A DNA stretch of 64,000 nt from Paenibacillus rhizosphaerae (GCF_014192015.1 NZ_JACHXJ010000002.1:558001-622000), one strand, 5' to 3'. Shown: positions 15,760 through 23,631, counted from the stretch's first letter. The notes: a model not told the origin generated them from the sequence alone. A program made the numbers and translations.

Positions 15760-16199
15760 ACAGCGAATTGAGCAGAGTTGAAACGTACAGAAAAAATCGG
15801 AAGAAGACCCCGGTAAAAAAGGCCTCTTCAGCCGGTGCCGGTAAACGGACTTCATCCAAGTCCAAGGCAGCAGCAACGTCTTCAACCCGGGCGGCCGGGA
15901 CGCTCAGACGCGGAAAAACGGCCGGAGATGCAGGAAAGCGGCCGGCGGCCGCCAAAACTGCGGCAGCCGCTTCCGGCTCGGCGGCAGCCCCGCAGACTCG
16001 GCGAAATTACCGGACTGCCGGGAAAAGGGAGACGGGCGACGAAACCGCCGTTCCGGCAAGGGCGGACACATACGGCTCCCGGCGAATCAAGATCAGTAAA
16101 TATTTTACGAACTCGTTAATCTTTTTATTTATCGGTTTAACGGCATTTCTTGTTTACTGGGGAATTAAGGGCGCTCCCCCGCTGGAGGATCTATGGTAG
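15756..16199 (+). CDS. Lys/Ala/Arg-rich protein with C-terminal membrane anchor
   Basis: 147 residues from ATG 15756, chosen because GGAGGG lies upstream and the ATGA overlap couples it to the CPBP gene. Residues 10-115 are low-complexity, strongly basic and rich in Lys, Ala, Arg, Ser and Gly, resembling histone H1-like tails. The only hydrophobic helix is near the C-terminus (about 116-136), after RRIKISKYF, and the tail PPLEDLW would lie across the membrane. The basic domain would thus sit in the cytoplasm at the membrane, able to bind nucleic acid or anionic surfaces. No family is recognised; function unknown. Confidence 0.65.
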   Translation: MNSELSRVETYRKNRKKTPVKKASSAGAGKRTSSKSKAAATSSTRAAGTLRRGKTAGDAGKRPAAAKTAAAASGSAAAPQTRRNYRTAGKRETGDETAVPARADTYGSRRIKISKYFTNSLIFLFIGLTAFLVYWGIKGAPPLEDLW

Positions 16200-17050
16200 C
16201 CCCCTGGCTCGTCTGGGCGGGGGCAGGCGCCGCGGCTGCGGCTGCAGCGCTTTTCGCCAGGATGTCGTATGAAGCGAGGCTGGAGCTGGTTCAACAGGCC
16301 GACGTGGGGCTGGAAAGGCTGCCGGGGCCCTTTGACGGCTGCAAGCTCTTGTTCATATCGGATCTGCACAGCAGAAGGCTGTCGGGAAAGACGGTGCGGC
16401 AGCTGGCCGGAACGGTCGATTGGGTGATCCTCGGCGGGGATATTATGGAACGGAATGTGCCGCTGAGCCAAGTGGAATACAATTTAAGGCTGCTGGCCGA
16501 AATCGCCCCGGTGTTTGCCGTATACGGGAATCATGATTATAAGGCCGATCCGGACGGTCTGGAAGATCTGATGGCCGCATGCGGTGTTACTTTGCTTCGG
16601 GATCAGAATGTTCCGCTGCAGCGAAACGGCGCGCGCATTTGGTTAACCGGCGTTGATTATCCCCGGTACAAGCGAAACGACTATCCGCCGGTTCCACAGC
16701 TGCCGGACCGTGATGCCAGGGCGGACTGCCGCCTCCTGGTCGTTCATGACCCGGCCTGGCTGCAGAAGCAAAAGACGATCCAGGCTGACCTTGTACTTGC
16801 CGGTCATACCCATGGCGGACAAATTACGCTGCCTTGGTTCGGCCCGGTCCGTTTGAATCAATTTTACCGCCAATATGCTTCGGGATGGTTTGAATGGGAG
16901 CAGCCGGAGGCGGCGGTCCTTCGGCCCCGCATGCTGATCAGCCGCGGTTTTGGCACAAGACGCGTTCCGCTCCGACTGTGCTGCCCTGCGGAAATGCATG
17001 TCCTTACGCTAAGGACAGAATCACAACAAAAAACACGGATAAACAAGTAA
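16193..17050 (+). CDS. Metallophosphoesterase (YaeI-like)
   Basis: 285 residues, ATG 16193 overlapping the previous gene by 7 bases. One N-terminal membrane helix (about 3-20) is followed by a calcineurin-like phosphoesterase domain with all metal-binding motifs in order: ISDLHS (about 55-60), GGDIM (about 81-85), YGNHDYK (about 111-117), VVHDP (about 182-186) and LAGHTHGGQI (about 201-210). YaeI-type members hydrolyse UDP-2,3-diacylglucosamine-like or other phosphodiesters; the substrate cannot be told here. Last gene of the CPBP operon, followed by a terminator. Confidence 0.85.
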   Translation: MVAPWLVWAGAGAAAAAAALFARMSYEARLELVQQADVGLERLPGPFDGCKLLFISDLHSRRLSGKTVRQLAGTVDWVILGGDIMERNVPLSQVEYNLRLLAEIAPVFAVYGNHDYKADPDGLEDLMAACGVTLLRDQNVPLQRNGARIWLTGVDYPRYKRNDYPPVPQLPDRDARADCRLLVVHDPAWLQKQKTIQADLVLAGHTHGGQITLPWFGPVRLNQFYRQYASGWFEWEQPEAAVLRPRMLISRGFGTRRVPLRLCCPAEMHVLTLRTESQQKTRINK

Positions 17051-17078
17051 AGCAGCCGATATACCGGCTGCTTTTTTT
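17051..17078 (+). terminator. intrinsic terminator after the phosphoesterase gene
   Basis: AGCAGCCG pairs with CGGCTGCT around ATATAC, followed by seven T (to 17078). It lies between convergent genes but has a T run only on the plus strand. Confidence 0.85.
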
Positions 17079-17088
17079 GCGCATTGCA

Positions 17089-18027
17089 TCATGATTTGAT
17101 TTGAGTGTCGATGCTTTCGGGATCCACGAAGGTGTAGCCTTTGCTTTCCAGTTTGGTAAGGAGCGTATCCAGCGCTTCGACGGTCCACGGAAGCTCGTGC
17201 ATTAAAATGTTGCTGCCGCTGTGCAGCTGATCCAGCACATTTGCCACAACCCTGCCGGCATTGCCGCTGCTCTTGGAGCTCATCGTCCAATCGAGCGAGC
17301 CGTTGGACCAGGTCATGTAGAGGAGACTGTTCTCCTTGGCGATTTTTTTGCCGGTATCACCGCCAGCCCCATTGGGGGGACGGAAAAATACCGGTGTTTT
17401 GCCAACCGTTGCCTTGACGATCTGCTGCGTATCCTCGATTTGCTTGCGTACTTCCGCTTCGGGTTTATCTTTAAGGATGATGTGATCCCAGCTGTGGTTG
17501 CCGATGGTCTGTCCGCGGTCCGCAATTAATTTCAAGAGCTCGGGATGCTGCTTGACGCGGTATCCGTTGACGAAAAATATCGCCTTGGCATGATGCTTTT
17601 CCAGCGTATCGATCAACCCGTTGATCATTTCGGCTTTTTTAGGGCCGTCGTCGAAGGTAAGCAGTACGACCTTTTTCTGAACCCCATCAACACTCGGAAC
17701 AATATCGTAAGCTTTATTCATGTGATACTGCACTTTTACGGCTTTTGTAACTGACTGCTGATCGTTGGAATCCGGCTTGGACGCGTTGTCTTGATTCGTT
17801 TGATCGTTATTCGTTTGATCCTTATTCGTTTCCGGTGAATTTACCGATCCAGATTGGCCTTTTTGTATGCCGGACGTCCCGTTTGTTGTGGTGCTGCTTG
17901 AAGGATCCTTATGTACTTCACTTGTTTGAGCCGGAGGGACCGTTTGCTGGTCTTTTTGCCCCTCGTGTCCGCAGGCGCTAAGAATGAGCAGTGAGCTTAG
18001 AGCAAGCGCCGCTGTGATTTTAACCAT
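17089..18027 (-). CDS. Polysaccharide deacetylase lipoprotein (NodB domain)
   Basis: 312 residues on the minus strand from ATG 18027. The N-terminus is a lipoprotein signal with lipobox LLILSAC (Cys about residue 18), followed by a Ser/Thr/Asn/Gln-rich linker to about residue 95. The NodB homology domain (about 120-310) has motif 1 TFDDGP, motif 2 HSWDH (as GNHSWDH), motif 3 FFRPPNGAGG and a late LMHELP. It probably removes acetyl groups from peptidoglycan or another surface polysaccharide at the membrane. The precise substrate cannot be assigned; PdaA-like spore enzymes are one relative. Confidence 0.87.
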   Translation of the reverse strand: MVKITAALALSSLLILSACGHEGQKDQQTVPPAQTSEVHKDPSSSTTTNGTSGIQKGQSGSVNSPETNKDQTNNDQTNQDNASKPDSNDQQSVTKAVKVQYHMNKAYDIVPSVDGVQKKVVLLTFDDGPKKAEMINGLIDTLEKHHAKAIFFVNGYRVKQHPELLKLIADRGQTIGNHSWDHIILKDKPEAEVRKQIEDTQQIVKATVGKTPVFFRPPNGAGGDTGKKIAKENSLLYMTWSNGSLDWTMSSKSSGNAGRVVANVLDQLHSGSNILMHELPWTVEALDTLLTKLESKGYTFVDPESIDTQIKS

Positions 18028-18123
18028 GATTTCATCTCGCTTTCCTGAATTTATGCCGCATGAGCAGGACCATATTCGCTCAAAATAATATTCGACTTCA
18101 TCCCATAAGGAGGTTGTACCTAA

Positions 18124-18432
18124 ATGAACACTTCTGCTTTTATTGGCGGTATTTTGATTGGTGCTGCTGCAACGACGCTGTTGTCCAGAAACCGTGGACG
18201 CAACATGATTACGTCCATGATGGGCGGCAATGCGAAGGACAAAATGATGGACATGGCGAACATCGGCATGGGCTCGTCCCATCGTAACGACGCTCATGGA
18301 TCTCACAACGATTCGCATTCCAAGGCATCCAGTGTCACCCAAATTAAAGATTTTATCCGCACCAATCCGGATGTCAAGCGGGAAGTGGACATGATTCTGA
18401 AAGAGACAAATACGGTGATACCTGGTTTGTAA
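18124..18432 (+). CDS. small membrane-anchored protein, Met/His/Gly-rich
   Basis: 102 residues, ATG behind AAGGAGG. An N-terminal glycine-rich membrane helix (about 4-20, FIGGILIGAAATTLL) is followed by a basic patch, a Met/Gly-rich segment and a His/Ser/Asn-rich stretch at about 55-70. The C-terminal part (about 72-102) is helical and charged. The layout resembles YtxH-like small proteins of Bacillales, but I do not recognise a specific family. A strong terminator follows. Confidence 0.65.
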   Translation: MNTSAFIGGILIGAAATTLLSRNRGRNMITSMMGGNAKDKMMDMANIGMGSSHRNDAHGSHNDSHSKASSVTQIKDFIRTNPDVKREVDMILKETNTVIPGL

Positions 18433-18448
18433 ACGCGTCAAACCCATT

Positions 18449-18494
18449 AGAATCATTTAAAGGGCGGTTATCCGCTCTAAATGATTCTTTTTTT
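18449..18494 (+). terminator. intrinsic terminator before mecA
   Basis: A long stem: AGAATCATTTA pairs with TAAATGATTCT, with inner GCG/CGC pairing, followed by a run of T to 18494. Confidence 0.88.
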
Positions 18495-18500
18495 GTCCAT

Positions 18501-18529
18501 TTTACAGCGTGCATTTATGGTTATATAAT
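18501..18529 (+). promoter_or_regulatory. sigma-A promoter of mecA
   Basis: TTTACA (18501-18506) and TATAAT (18524-18529) with a 17-base spacer. The predicted start is near 18536, giving an 80-base leader. Confidence 0.8.
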
Positions 18530-18618
18530 GATAACATACTTACATAGAACTATTTTCAGCACATATTATGGGAGACATCATAATTTGTTATAACAATGCT
18601 TACAAGGAGGATCCTGTC

Positions 18619-19233
18619 ATGAAAATAGAACGCTTAAGCTCAGATAAGATACGGATTTTCCTTACGTTTGACGACCTGAGTGAACGGGGCATCCAGAAGG
18701 AGGACATGTGGCAAGAAATCCCGAAGGTGCACGAGCTGTTTACCGAAATGATGGATCAGGCCTACAACGAACTGGGCTTTGATGCAACGGGACCGCTCGC
18801 CGTGGAAGTGTTTGCCCTTCCTGCTCAAGGAATGGTCGTCATCGTGACCCGGGGGAAATACGATCATCATCAGTACAGCCAACTGGGTGAAGATGAACTC
18901 CCTGAAGAAGTTTACGAAATGGAAGTCACGCTTGAACAAAGCGATTCCATCGTGTATGCTTTTAACGACTTCGAAGTGCTGATCGAAGCTGCACACGTAC
19001 TTCACCGACATATCACCGAAGCCGGGCGGCTTTATCATTATAGAGATAAATGGGTGCTGTACATGGACCCTGAAGAAATCGACGCTAACCAGCTTCCTTC
19101 GCTGATTGCGGTTCTTGCCGAGTTTGGAGAAGCTGCATCCTATACGGAAGCCGTACTTGACGAATACGGCAAAGTCGTGATTGCCGAGAATGCGGTCGAC
19201 GTCATTTGCACACATTTCAAGCGCCAGGATTAA
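18619..19233 (+). CDS. mecA: ClpC adaptor protein MecA
   Basis: 204 residues from ATG 18619, chosen for the AAGGAGG nine bases upstream. The N-terminal substrate-binding domain starts MKIERLSSDKIRIFLTFDDL (residues 1-20), the family signature, followed by an acidic linker and a C-terminal ClpC-binding domain (about 115-204). MecA delivers substrates such as ComK to ClpCP and promotes ClpC hexamer assembly. Slightly shorter than B. subtilis MecA (218). It is monocistronic with its own consensus promoter. Confidence 0.93.
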   Translation: MKIERLSSDKIRIFLTFDDLSERGIQKEDMWQEIPKVHELFTEMMDQAYNELGFDATGPLAVEVFALPAQGMVVIVTRGKYDHHQYSQLGEDELPEEVYEMEVTLEQSDSIVYAFNDFEVLIEAAHVLHRHITEAGRLYHYRDKWVLYMDPEEIDANQLPSLIAVLAEFGEAASYTEAVLDEYGKVVIAENAVDVICTHFKRQD

Positions 19234-19253
19234 CACCGTTATCCTGATTGATA

Positions 19254-19283
19254 CATCCCATGAGGATTCATCTTCATGGGATG
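19254..19283. repeat. 10-bp inverted repeat after mecA
   Basis: CATCCCATGA (19254-19263) and TCATGGGATG (19274-19283) form a perfect stem without a T run. It may be a weak terminator or a 3' stabiliser of mecA mRNA. Confidence 0.6.
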
Positions 19284-19359
19284 AACTTTGCCTTGATGCA
19301 GGAGTTACATTCGGCAGGGCGGCGAAGGCCGCTGCCAGGAAGTGGAGGGATTAAGAACG

Positions 19360-20055
19360 GTGCTTTTGTTTTCGGTTATCGCGTCGGCATTGGCGCCGGG
19401 TCTTGCCCTACTGACCTATTTTTATTTAAAGGACAGATACGATCAGGAACCGCTGCTTATGGTGATCAAGGTGTTTCTGCTTGGATTTATGATCGTGGTT
19501 CCGGTCATGATCATCCAGCGGGGCCTTACTACGGGGCTCGGTGGTAATCCGTATCTGGATTCTTTTGTCATATCGGCGTTTGTTGAAGAATTTCTGAAAT
19601 GGTTCGTGCTGTTTCACATGATTTACAACCACACGGAGTTTGACGAACCGTACGACGGAATCGTGTACGCCGTAGCGATTTCGCTGGGCTTTGCGACTGT
19701 GGAGAACGTGATGTACGCCTGGTACAGCCACGCATCGTTCGGGGCGATGTTCCTAAGGGCGCTGCTGCCGGTCTCGGGGCATGCCATGTTCGGGGTGATG
19801 ATGGGTTATTACCTCGGCAGAGCGAGGTTTTCGACCGGAGCCAAGGCCAAGCGTTTTCTGGTCTATTCGATGATCATCCCGTGGTTCTGGCACGGGGTCT
19901 ACGACTTTATTCTAAGCACGATGACGCATTATTGGATCTGGTTTATCGTCCCGCTGATGGCTTTTTTATGGTACGGAGGCATGGGCAAGGTATACCGGGC
20001 CAACAACCGCTCTCCGTTCCGTTTCTTGAAGCGGGAGGAAGAGGTTAATACGTAA
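19360..20055 (+). CDS. prsW: Intramembrane protease PrsW (site-1 protease family)
   Basis: 231 residues from GTG 19360, preferred because GGAGGG is ten bases upstream and the protein then begins like known PrsW; GTG 19342 is possible. Several membrane helices are visible. The conserved glutamate motif appears as FVEEFLKWF (about 79-87), with NVMYAWYSH near 117 and HAMFGVMMGYYLG near 141-153. In B. subtilis PrsW starts cleavage of the anti-sigma factor RsiW and so activates sigma-W; the substrate here is not known, although an ECF/anti-sigma pair exists at 57724-58922. Gene order prsW-ypeB-ypfA-ypfB-cmk follows Bacillus. Confidence 0.88.
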   Translation: MLLFSVIASALAPGLALLTYFYLKDRYDQEPLLMVIKVFLLGFMIVVPVMIIQRGLTTGLGGNPYLDSFVISAFVEEFLKWFVLFHMIYNHTEFDEPYDGIVYAVAISLGFATVENVMYAWYSHASFGAMFLRALLPVSGHAMFGVMMGYYLGRARFSTGAKAKRFLVYSMIIPWFWHGVYDFILSTMTHYWIWFIVPLMAFLWYGGMGKVYRANNRSPFRFLKREEEVNT

Positions 20056-20073
20056 TTAAATTGGGCACACTTT

Positions 20074-20120
20074 ATCCTAAAGAAGTTACAATCCGCATTC
20101 GGATACAATCTTTTTAGGAT
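20074..20120 (+). repeat. nested inverted repeats just upstream of a ribosome binding site
   Basis: Outer arms ATCCTAAA (20074-20081) and TTTAGGAT (20113-20120) enclose inner arms ATCCG (20091-20095) and CGGAT (20100-20104). The outer arm abuts GGAGGTG, the ribosome binding site of the next small gene. No T run follows. Confidence 0.55.
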
Positions 20121-20134
20121 GGAGGTGTCCTTTT

Positions 20135-20284
20135 TTGCGTGTCAAAGTAAAAATCGTCTGCAGGCAATGCGGGGAACGCTACGTGCTGCGCGGCAAAAAA
20201 GAACGAGGGAAGATCGAAACCGGCTTCAAACAGTGCCTGTGCAACAACCAAAGCCAGTTCGATATCGAAGAAGACCCGTTTTGA
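20135..20284 (+). CDS. small zinc-ribbon-like protein
   Basis: 49 residues from TTG 20135, eight bases after GGAGGTG (20121-20127). The protein starts MRVKVKIVCRQCGERYVL and has CxxC (Cys9 and Cys12), then CLC near residues 34-36, a plausible four-sulfur-ligand zinc knuckle. The C-terminal part is acidic. It has no match that I can name; the good ribosome binding site and cysteine pairs support it as a gene. It sits where sleB lies in Bacillus, between prsW and ypeB, but bears no resemblance to SleB. Confidence 0.6.
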   Translation: MRVKVKIVCRQCGERYVLRGKKERGKIETGFKQCLCNNQSQFDIEEDPF

Positions 20285-20304
20285 ACCGATACCTGGGAAA
20301 CGAT

Positions 20305-20334
20305 GCATAAGACTCCTTTCTTCTAGTCAAACTA
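20305..20334 (+). promoter_or_regulatory. candidate sigma-G promoter of ypeB
   Basis: GCATA (20305-20309) and CAAACTA (20328-20334) with an 18-base spacer resemble the forespore pattern (GHATR, 17-18 bases, CATNHTA) with one -10 deviation. B. subtilis sleB-ypeB is sigma-G dependent. Confidence 0.45.
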
Positions 20335-20368
20335 ACACCAGCTTTAAGTTGATGAAAGGAGACTTCAC

Positions 20369-21730
20369 ATGTACAAGCGATTAAGCGCTGTTTTATTTCC
20401 CATAGTCACCCTGTTTATGATCGGAGCGTTTGTGTGGGGATACCAGGAGAACCAGGAGAAGAACGCCGTGCTGATCAAGGCGGAAAACCAGTATCAGCGG
20501 GCTTTTCATGACCTGTCCTATCATATGGACCGCCTACACAGCGAGCTTGGCAATACGCTGGCCGTAAGCTCGGCTTCCAATGCGATGCACCGGAAAGGGC
20601 TGGTCAACGTATGGCGGCTGACGAGCGAAGCGCAGAACGAAATCAACCAGCTGCCGCTTACCATGCTGCCGTTTAACAAAACCGAAGAGTTCCTGTCCAA
20701 AATATCGAAGTTTTCCTACCAGACCTCCATGCGTAATTTGGAGAAAGAGCCGCTGTCAAACGAGGAAATCAAAAACTTGAAGGCGCTCTACGCCAACTCC
20801 GGGCAAATCACCAAGGATCTCCAGGACGTGCAGTCCAAGGTAATCAGCAACCGGTTGCGCTGGATGGACGTGGAAAGCGCGATGGCCACGGAAGACAAGA
20901 AGCTGGACAACACCATTATCGACGGCTTCAAAACAGTAGACAAAAGGGTCGGCGAGTACCCGGAATTGAACTGGGGTCCGTCGGTATCCAGCATCTATGA
21001 CAAGCGGTCGGTGAAAAAGCTGTCGGCACAGCCGGTATCTCCCGAGGATATTAAGCGGAAAGCAGCCGAGTTTGCAAATGCGGGTGGAGGCCAGTCCAAC
21101 GTTCAAGTAACCGAAAACGGTAAAGGAACCGAATGGGGGTCCTACACCGCCACCGTCAGCTCTAACAACCGGCCGGCTCCCATATCGCTGAACTACACCC
21201 GTCAAGGCGGCCATTTGATCTCCTTTTCCGATAACCGGGAAGTCGGGCCGAAGGCGGTTACAATGGAAGAAGCCCGCAAGAAGGCCGATCAGTTTCTGCA
21301 AAGTAAAGGCTATAAGGATATGACGGCCGTTACCGCAGACCAGTATGATAATATGGGCAACTTCACATATGTGCGCAAGCAGGACGGCGTACTGGTGTAC
21401 CCGGAAAAAATGACGGTTCGGGTCGGGCTTGATAACGGCGAGGTAACCGGGTTCCAGGCCAGCGATCTCGTTTACGAGCAATCCCAGCCGCGTAAAATTC
21501 CAAAGCCGAAGCTGACCTTGAGCCAGGCGCGGAAGAAGCTGCATCCCGAGTTTAAGGAAAACTACAACCGGCTGGCGCTGATCAAGGACGATTCGGGCCA
21601 GGAAGCTCTCTGCTACGAATTCGGAGGAAACATTAACGGCTCCAGATATCGGATCTACATGGATGCTAATGACGGCTCTGAAAGGGTCGTTGAGGAGCTC
21701 AAGGATTCGAATAAAAAAGCGGTGAAATAG
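20369..21730 (+). CDS. ypeB: Germination protein YpeB
   Basis: 453 residues, ATG behind GAAAGGAGAC. An N-terminal membrane anchor (about 5-25) is followed by a helical region with YHMDRLHSELGNTLA (about 51-65) and, in the C-terminal half, repeated PepSY-type segments (about 225-445; EARKKADQFL and QARKKLHPEF mark their helices). In Bacillus YpeB is mutually dependent with the cortex-lytic enzyme SleB for stability in the dormant spore. Here sleB is not adjacent. A sigma-G-like promoter lies upstream and a strong terminator downstream, so it is probably monocistronic. Confidence 0.9.
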   Translation: MYKRLSAVLFPIVTLFMIGAFVWGYQENQEKNAVLIKAENQYQRAFHDLSYHMDRLHSELGNTLAVSSASNAMHRKGLVNVWRLTSEAQNEINQLPLTMLPFNKTEEFLSKISKFSYQTSMRNLEKEPLSNEEIKNLKALYANSGQITKDLQDVQSKVISNRLRWMDVESAMATEDKKLDNTIIDGFKTVDKRVGEYPELNWGPSVSSIYDKRSVKKLSAQPVSPEDIKRKAAEFANAGGGQSNVQVTENGKGTEWGSYTATVSSNNRPAPISLNYTRQGGHLISFSDNREVGPKAVTMEEARKKADQFLQSKGYKDMTAVTADQYDNMGNFTYVRKQDGVLVYPEKMTVRVGLDNGEVTGFQASDLVYEQSQPRKIPKPKLTLSQARKKLHPEFKENYNRLALIKDDSGQEALCYEFGGNINGSRYRIYMDANDGSERVVEELKDSNKKAVK

Positions 21731-21760
21731 GTAAAAAGTTGCAAGAATCAAGTCATAAGC

Positions 21761-21794
21761 AAAGCCTCTCGGATCAGCCGAGGGGCTTTTTTTT
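21761..21794 (+). terminator. intrinsic terminator after ypeB
   Basis: A twelve-pair stem (21761-21772 with 21778-21789, one G-T pair) followed by a run of T to 21794. Confidence 0.9.
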
Positions 21795-21809
21795 GCGCAA
21801 AAACACTGC

Positions 21810-21837
21810 TTACCTATGAACAAAGACATGGTATAAT
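21810..21837 (+). promoter_or_regulatory. sigma-A promoter (extended -10) of ypfA
   Basis: TTACCT (21810-21815), a 16-base spacer and TATAAT (21832-21837) preceded by TGG, an extended -10. The predicted start near 21844 rules out the ATG at 21847 as a useful initiation codon. Confidence 0.6.
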
Positions 21838-21876
21838 CAGGATAGAATGTTATTTTACAGGCTGGCGGTGAATTTG

Positions 21877-22530
21877 TTGTTTCCTAAAATCAGCGATCAA
21901 CTATTTATTTCCGTGGATTCCGGAGACCAGAAAGAGGCGGGGATGGAGTATAAGTCCCGCATCACGGATGTTGAGGATGACTCCATTCTGATGGAGGTGC
22001 CCATTCAGGAAAAGACCGGGCAGTTAAAGCGGCTGCACATGGGTGACGAGCTATCGGTATATTTTTTGACCGACGGCGGCGTTAAAAATTTTTTCAATAC
22101 TTACGTACTCGGTTTCAAGGAAGATGTCGTCCGCATGGTGCGGATCCGAAGGCCCGAGCCCGAGTCGATCGGCAAAGTCCAGCGCCGAAGCTTTTTACGC
22201 GTCAATGCCGGATTGGAGGTGGCGGTCCAGACCGAACACAATATCCGCTTCGTCACACGTACAGAAGATGTCGGCGGAGGCGGCATTTCATTCTATAACG
22301 ACGCCGACAAGGTAATCCGTGAAGGGGATACGCTGTCCTGCTGGGTGGTCGTACCGTACAAGAACGGAAACCTGGAGCATGTTCCGTTTAAAGGCAGTGT
22401 CGTCCGGATCCAGCAGCTTGACAACGGCCGGAGAATCGTGATGCTGAAGTTTGAAGAGATAACGGATATGGAGCGGCAAAAGCTGATCCGGTACTGCTTC
22501 GAGCGCCAGTTTGATTTCCGGAACCGCTGA
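21877..22530 (+). CDS. ypfA: PilZ-type c-di-GMP-binding flagellar brake protein (YpfA/DgrA/MotI)
   Basis: 217 residues from TTG 21877, chosen because GGCGGTG lies just upstream, the promoter at 21810 makes earlier codons leaderless, and the resulting length matches the B. subtilis protein. The N-terminal YcgR-like barrel (about 1-95) is followed by a PilZ domain starting with the c-di-GMP-binding RRSFLRV (RxxxR) and then VGGGGISF (the D/NxSxxG equivalent). In B. subtilis the protein binds c-di-GMP and slows the flagellar motor. Location before ypfB and cmk is conserved. Confidence 0.86.
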   Translation: MFPKISDQLFISVDSGDQKEAGMEYKSRITDVEDDSILMEVPIQEKTGQLKRLHMGDELSVYFLTDGGVKNFFNTYVLGFKEDVVRMVRIRRPEPESIGKVQRRSFLRVNAGLEVAVQTEHNIRFVTRTEDVGGGGISFYNDADKVIREGDTLSCWVVVPYKNGNLEHVPFKGSVVRIQQLDNGRRIVMLKFEEITDMERQKLIRYCFERQFDFRNR

Positions 22531-22598
22531 CGAATGGGGAGGGGAATATTTTGTTCCGCCAAGGATACACTAATAGGAAAATTCAGGGAGTGTATCTG

Positions 22599-22820
22599 AT
22601 GGATGAACAAGATCGGGTTCGCCAGTATCTCCGGCTGTTCGGGGATGTCTTTGACCTTTTGTCCAAATGGGTAAAACGTGCTTTGATAGTGCTTGTCGTA
22701 ATGCTGATCCTCATGCAGGGGGCGCTTTACATCAAGCCGGTCAGACCATACTTGTCTCCGGTGTACAAGCTTGACGGCATCCCTGTCAAAGAGCGGGATG
22801 TAAAGGATTGGAAAGAGTAA
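22599..22820 (+). CDS. ypfB: YpfB-like single-pass membrane protein (DUF5359)
   Basis: 73 residues from ATG 22599 (GGAGTG upstream); a TTG at 22551 with GGGGAGGGG would add 16 residues. A charged start (MDEQDRVRQYLR) is followed by one membrane helix (about 28-48) and a short extracytoplasmic tail ending VKDWKE. Its place between ypfA and cmk is that of B. subtilis ypfB, a short protein of unknown function. Confidence 0.7.
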   Translation: MDEQDRVRQYLRLFGDVFDLLSKWVKRALIVLVVMLILMQGALYIKPVRPYLSPVYKLDGIPVKERDVKDWKE

Positions 22821-22835
22821 AATGGATGGACGTTT

Positions 22836-22864
22836 TTGCATCGGAATGGGTTGTGTGGTATAAT
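22836..22864 (+). promoter_or_regulatory. sigma-A promoter (extended -10) of cmk
   Basis: TTGCAT (22836-22841), 17-base spacer, TATAAT (22859-22864) preceded by TGG. The predicted start near 22871 falls right at the base of the hairpin at 22874-22888. Confidence 0.8.
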
Positions 22865-22873
22865 TTTCTCGAC

Positions 22874-22894
22874 GCAGGCAATGCCTGCTTTTTT
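22874..22894 (+). terminator. hairpin with T run at the very 5' end of the cmk transcript
   Basis: GCAGGC and GCCTGC flank a 3-base loop AAT and are followed by six T. It has the form of an intrinsic terminator but lies only about 3 bases after the predicted start, so it may act as a 5' stabilising hairpin or an early attenuator. A near-copy occurs at 38882-38903. Confidence 0.6.
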
Positions 22895-22926
22895 CTTGAG
22901 GCTTATGTTTGAGGAGGAATGCCCCT

Positions 22927-23631
22927 TTGGTTAGGCAGGGGACAGAGGATAACTTGAGAATCAACATTGCGATCGATGGACCTGCCGGGGCCGGCAAAAG
23001 CACGATTGCCCGCCTGGTGGCGAGAGCCCTCTCGTACATATACGTGGACACCGGAGCCATGTATCGGGCCGTAACGTGGTTTATGATGGAGCAAGGAATC
23101 GGACCGGAATTTCCTGAAAAAGTGCTTCAACTCACCCAAAAGATGGTGATTGAATTAATACCCGGGGAAGACGGGCAGAAAGTTCTGGTCAACGGCGAAG
23201 ATGTGACCCCTTACATCCGTTCTTTGCAGGTGAACGGGATGGTATCCCAATACTCGCAAATTGAAGGAGTAAGACGCCACCTCGTTGCGCTGCAGCAGCA
23301 GATGGCTCTGCACAAAGGCATTGTGATGGATGGACGAGATATCGGAACGACCGTGCTTCCCGATGCCGAAGTGAAGATTTTCATGACGGCAAGCGTCAAA
23401 GAGCGTGCTCTCCGCCGGTACAAGGAAATGAACGATGCGGAAGGATTGACACTTGAACAGCTTGAGAGGGATATCGAAAGACGTGACCGTCTGGACGCAG
23501 AGCGCGAAATTTCGCCGCTTCGCTGTGCCGATGACGCGATTGTCCTGGATACGACGCATATGGACATACCTCAGGTTGTCGACACCATCGTTGATTACTG
23601 CAAAACGTACAGGGGTGGGGAGAAGAATTGA
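22927..23631 (+). CDS. cmk: Cytidylate kinase
   Basis: 234 residues from TTG 22927, nine bases after GAGGAGG; TTG 22954 would give 225 residues, nearer to B. subtilis Cmk (224), so the start is uncertain. The P-loop is IDGPAGAGKSTIARLVA (about 18-34), followed by YVDTGAMYRAVTW, a CMP-binding insert and VMDGRDIGT (about 134-142). It phosphorylates CMP and dCMP. The stop overlaps the start of plsC. Confidence 0.94.
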   Translation: MVRQGTEDNLRINIAIDGPAGAGKSTIARLVARALSYIYVDTGAMYRAVTWFMMEQGIGPEFPEKVLQLTQKMVIELIPGEDGQKVLVNGEDVTPYIRSLQVNGMVSQYSQIEGVRRHLVALQQQMALHKGIVMDGRDIGTTVLPDAEVKIFMTASVKERALRRYKEMNDAEGLTLEQLERDIERRDRLDAEREISPLRCADDAIVLDTTHMDIPQVVDTIVDYCKTYRGGEKN

